From the NCBI GenBank assembly GCA_013397435.1, contig VZRG01002588.1, forward strand, positions 1 to 64,000: 64,000 nucleotides of DNA, read 5' to 3'. This DNA is from Erythrocercus mccallii (taxonomy: Eukaryota > Chordata > Aves > Passeriformes > Dicruridae). Below, piece by piece: positions 61,701 to 64,000 of the stretch. Every line of letters begins with the position of its first letter. The stretch's first letter is position 1. The position numbers and the translations under genes were made by a program. The notes beneath the pieces are model-generated. The model did not search any database and was not told the origin of the DNA. It saw only the letters and a program-made list of their open reading frames with translations.

Positions 61701-62864
61701 CATAACAAGTACATAAAACCTGTATTCAACAACACGTTAGCCATGAAACACGAGGTATCCTTTTTTTCCCCCCCTTATTTGGAGCACTTTCAATAACAAG
61801 ATGATTTTCAGAATATGGAACATCTGTGGTTTAGGTATCAATAGAAACCTTCCTAAATACTCCTACAGCAGCAGGAAAATAATTTAAACCACAAATCAGT
61901 GTTCTAAGCAGTTCCATAGCCTGACACTGTCAAAAATTTTAAATCCAAATACTGAGTAAGACGAGGCAAGTTGTTCTTCATAACTATTACTGAACTATTA
62001 ATATACAAGAAGAAGGCAAGGAGGTTTCTAAAGCTGTGCTCTAGAAGGAAAACATCTCTCTGGATGTGAAATGAAGCTACTTCTGTAAATACAAGCTTGG
62101 ATAAAATAAAGGCATCTACTGAGCAGTTGCATCAGCCATTTTATTTTGCCATTATTATTTTTGGAACCAAATGATGCAAAAATCTGAACACTGATAATAC
62201 ACTTTCATTTCAGCCACTGAGATAGGCTTCATTGTGTTTGAAAATTGGAGCAAAGGTAGTAGGCTTTTGTGATTAACTTGATAATTTGTTCCTCACCACC
62301 TTTGTGCCTTTTGAGATGGCCCCTTAAGTAAATGCTATTTATTGATTTCTGTTTTGCAATACACAAAAACATATAATTAAGGAGATATGAGCATCCAGTG
62401 GCTGCTACAAACAAAAGAAGTCAAAAGTTCTAGAGAACACTGACCTTTTGAGTAGAAAAGAAAGATAAAGGTAAAAGGTCAAAGATACACAAACGTGCCA
62501 TGCATGTTTTATTGAAGAACACTCATTCCCCAAACTCTTATTTCTGAGAACTATTTAAACAACTAAACTGATATACCTTCTGTCAAGAAAGATATTGTTC
62601 CATATATTTCAGCATATTAAAATACCTCACCATATTAGAATGGCATCATTGTGGCATTTTTTAGAGAAATTATTTAGTTTGCAGAAAATTTGACACAGGT
62701 ATCATTACCAATGAAAACCTGTGTTGGGACTGAAACCTGATAAATAGAGGTGGATAAAACAATACAGGACCTAAGATGAAAGCAAGGTCAAAGAAACATC
62801 ATAATAGCCTGATTTCCATCACATTAACTGGCGGTAGATTTGACTTACTAGGACCAGAAGATAA

Positions 62865-62884
62865 ATACATATATATATATATAT
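62865..62884. repeat. AT dinucleotide microsatellite
   Basis: About ten AT units following ATAAATACAT. It is simple sequence with no sign of function. Confidence 0.75.
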
Positions 62885-63104
62885 AAGAAATATTTTAAAT
62901 ACAAAGCCACCAATATTATTTTCTCATCTTTACAAAAGCCTTACTCAAAAAAGATGATGTTTTATAATGAATGGATGCTGACTGCACATTAATAGTCAAA
63001 AATGGGATACTGTCACTGTTTTGGACAACAACCATAGGTAGGACTGTCCTTTTGTGTTTGGTGCAGAGGGAGATAGGGTGTTGAAAAGGTGTAATTCTTA
63101 AGTT

Positions 63105-63147
63105 TACCATGTAAAGTAATCTATTTTATTACCATGTAAGTAATCTA
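63105..63147 (+). repeat. Short tandem duplication
   Basis: TACCATGTAAAGTAATCTA at 63105-63123 recurs as TACCATGTAAGTAATCTA at 63130-63147 with one base deleted and a 6-base spacer. It looks like a recent local slip duplication. Confidence 0.7.
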
Positions 63148-64000
63148 CTAGTGCCAGGCAAATGTCTTTCACTCTCCACAGGTGGTTATGTTAGCAATAG
63201 ACTTTAACAGAAGCTGCACTTCCTCTTGCCTTTAAGACAAGTGGGATACTTCTCATTTATCAGCATCACTAAACAATTCAAGTTCATTGTCTGTCAACTG
63301 AAAAAATCAGTCACTCCAAGAACTCATATTGGAGCACATAGATCAGCCCTAGATCAAATCATATTCCAAGGCTGTTCAAAACTACAAGCTACACAAGGAG
63401 CTCCAGTAGAAGCCAAGTGGCACACGAGCCCACAAGACACCTTTAGAGCAACAGCTCAATCCTGACCTCATTTACTTCATCACTGTTCATACAGGATCTC
63501 TCCAGAAGATCAAACATTTAACCTTCCTGCAAACAAATGGCAGCAAGTACCTTGTCAGGACTGAACCTATGGCGCCAGATCTATCTATTCCCTCCCCACC
63601 CCAAGCCACATTGTGCACATTTTATCTGTTCCTCTAGTGTGCAGCTACACCCTTTATGTGCTATCATTAGTGTATTTCTGTGATGTTCAAAGGAGCTGGC
63701 AATCCAATCCAATCAATAGCTATTCTTCTCAGTACTTTCATATCTCAGGAAGATGAAAGCTGGCTTTACACATTTCTACAGATCCAGTGTCTCAAAAGAA
63801 AAGTTCAAACACATGCTTTGGATGTGAGCACTGTAATTTAAACAAAACTCTTGAGAGATGTTAACTACGTGACAGTACTGACTTTTATATCCAAATCTAG
63901 AATTTCAGTTCTTGTAAAGACACAGGATTTTCAAAATTATTTCAACATTTTTCCTTTGCACACACCCCAAGAATACACTTCAGCTGTAAGTGAAAAGGAT

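Larger units (their letters stand above)
56916..64000. other. Upstream region or 5' intron of SHLD2
   Basis: No coding exon is recognised in about 7 kb. The sequence is AT-rich, with one clear CR1 remnant (58672-58798), an AT dinucleotide run at 62865-62884 and an 18-base near-duplicate pair at 63105-63147. There is no CpG island, so the SHLD2 promoter (shared with GLUD1 in human, head-to-head) probably lies beyond the right edge. Confidence 0.55.

Overview
This is a vertebrate nuclear segment, most likely from a bird. It carries GT-AG spliced genes with short introns, a CpG-island promoter, no bacterial-type operons, and a few degraded CR1 LINE 3' ends (the best ends in the avian-type TTCTATGATTCTATGAT tail). 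CR1 also occurs in turtles and crocodilians, so 'bird' is an inference; the species cannot be told. Family assignments come from recognising conserved protein segments, not from a database search.

Layout. 1-8298: non-coding sequence plus the presumed GPRIN2 3' UTR, with one weak candidate 3'-terminal exon near 588-767 and an almost perfect hairpin at 2280-2336. 8299-10077 (-): GPRIN2, a single 592-codon coding exon. 10094-36230: a gene desert of about 26 kb with no recognisable coding exon, a GC-richer patch with promoter and splice signals at 24.1-24.75 kb, and A/C- and G/T-rich low-complexity tracts. 36240-36800: CpG island holding the first exon of SYT15. 36569-45543 (+): SYT15 in eight coding exons, the first contributing only seven bases; the exons join in frame to 417 aa. 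45544-48142: convergent intergenic space. 48143-56915 (-): SHLD2 in eight coding exons joining in frame to 889 aa. 56922-64000: presumed 5' intron or upstream region of SHLD2, with one clear CR1 remnant and no coding exon found.

The genes do not form a pathway. GPRIN2 is a G-protein alpha effector linked to neurite outgrowth, SYT15 is a C2-domain membrane-trafficking protein that lacks the usual calcium ligands, and SHLD2 is the single-stranded-DNA-binding subunit of shieldin, which limits resection at double-strand breaks. GPRIN2 and SYT15 are head-to-head, as in human 10q11.22. SYT15 and SHLD2 are tail-to-tail, whereas human SHLD2 lies in 10q23, so this window probably keeps the arrangement from before that separation. 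I found no undescribed molecular system. The items most worth a second look are the 2280-2336 hairpin, the seven-base coding exon of SYT15, the candidate promoter at 24 kb, a strong CTCF-like site inside SHLD2 and the orphan exon candidate at the left end.
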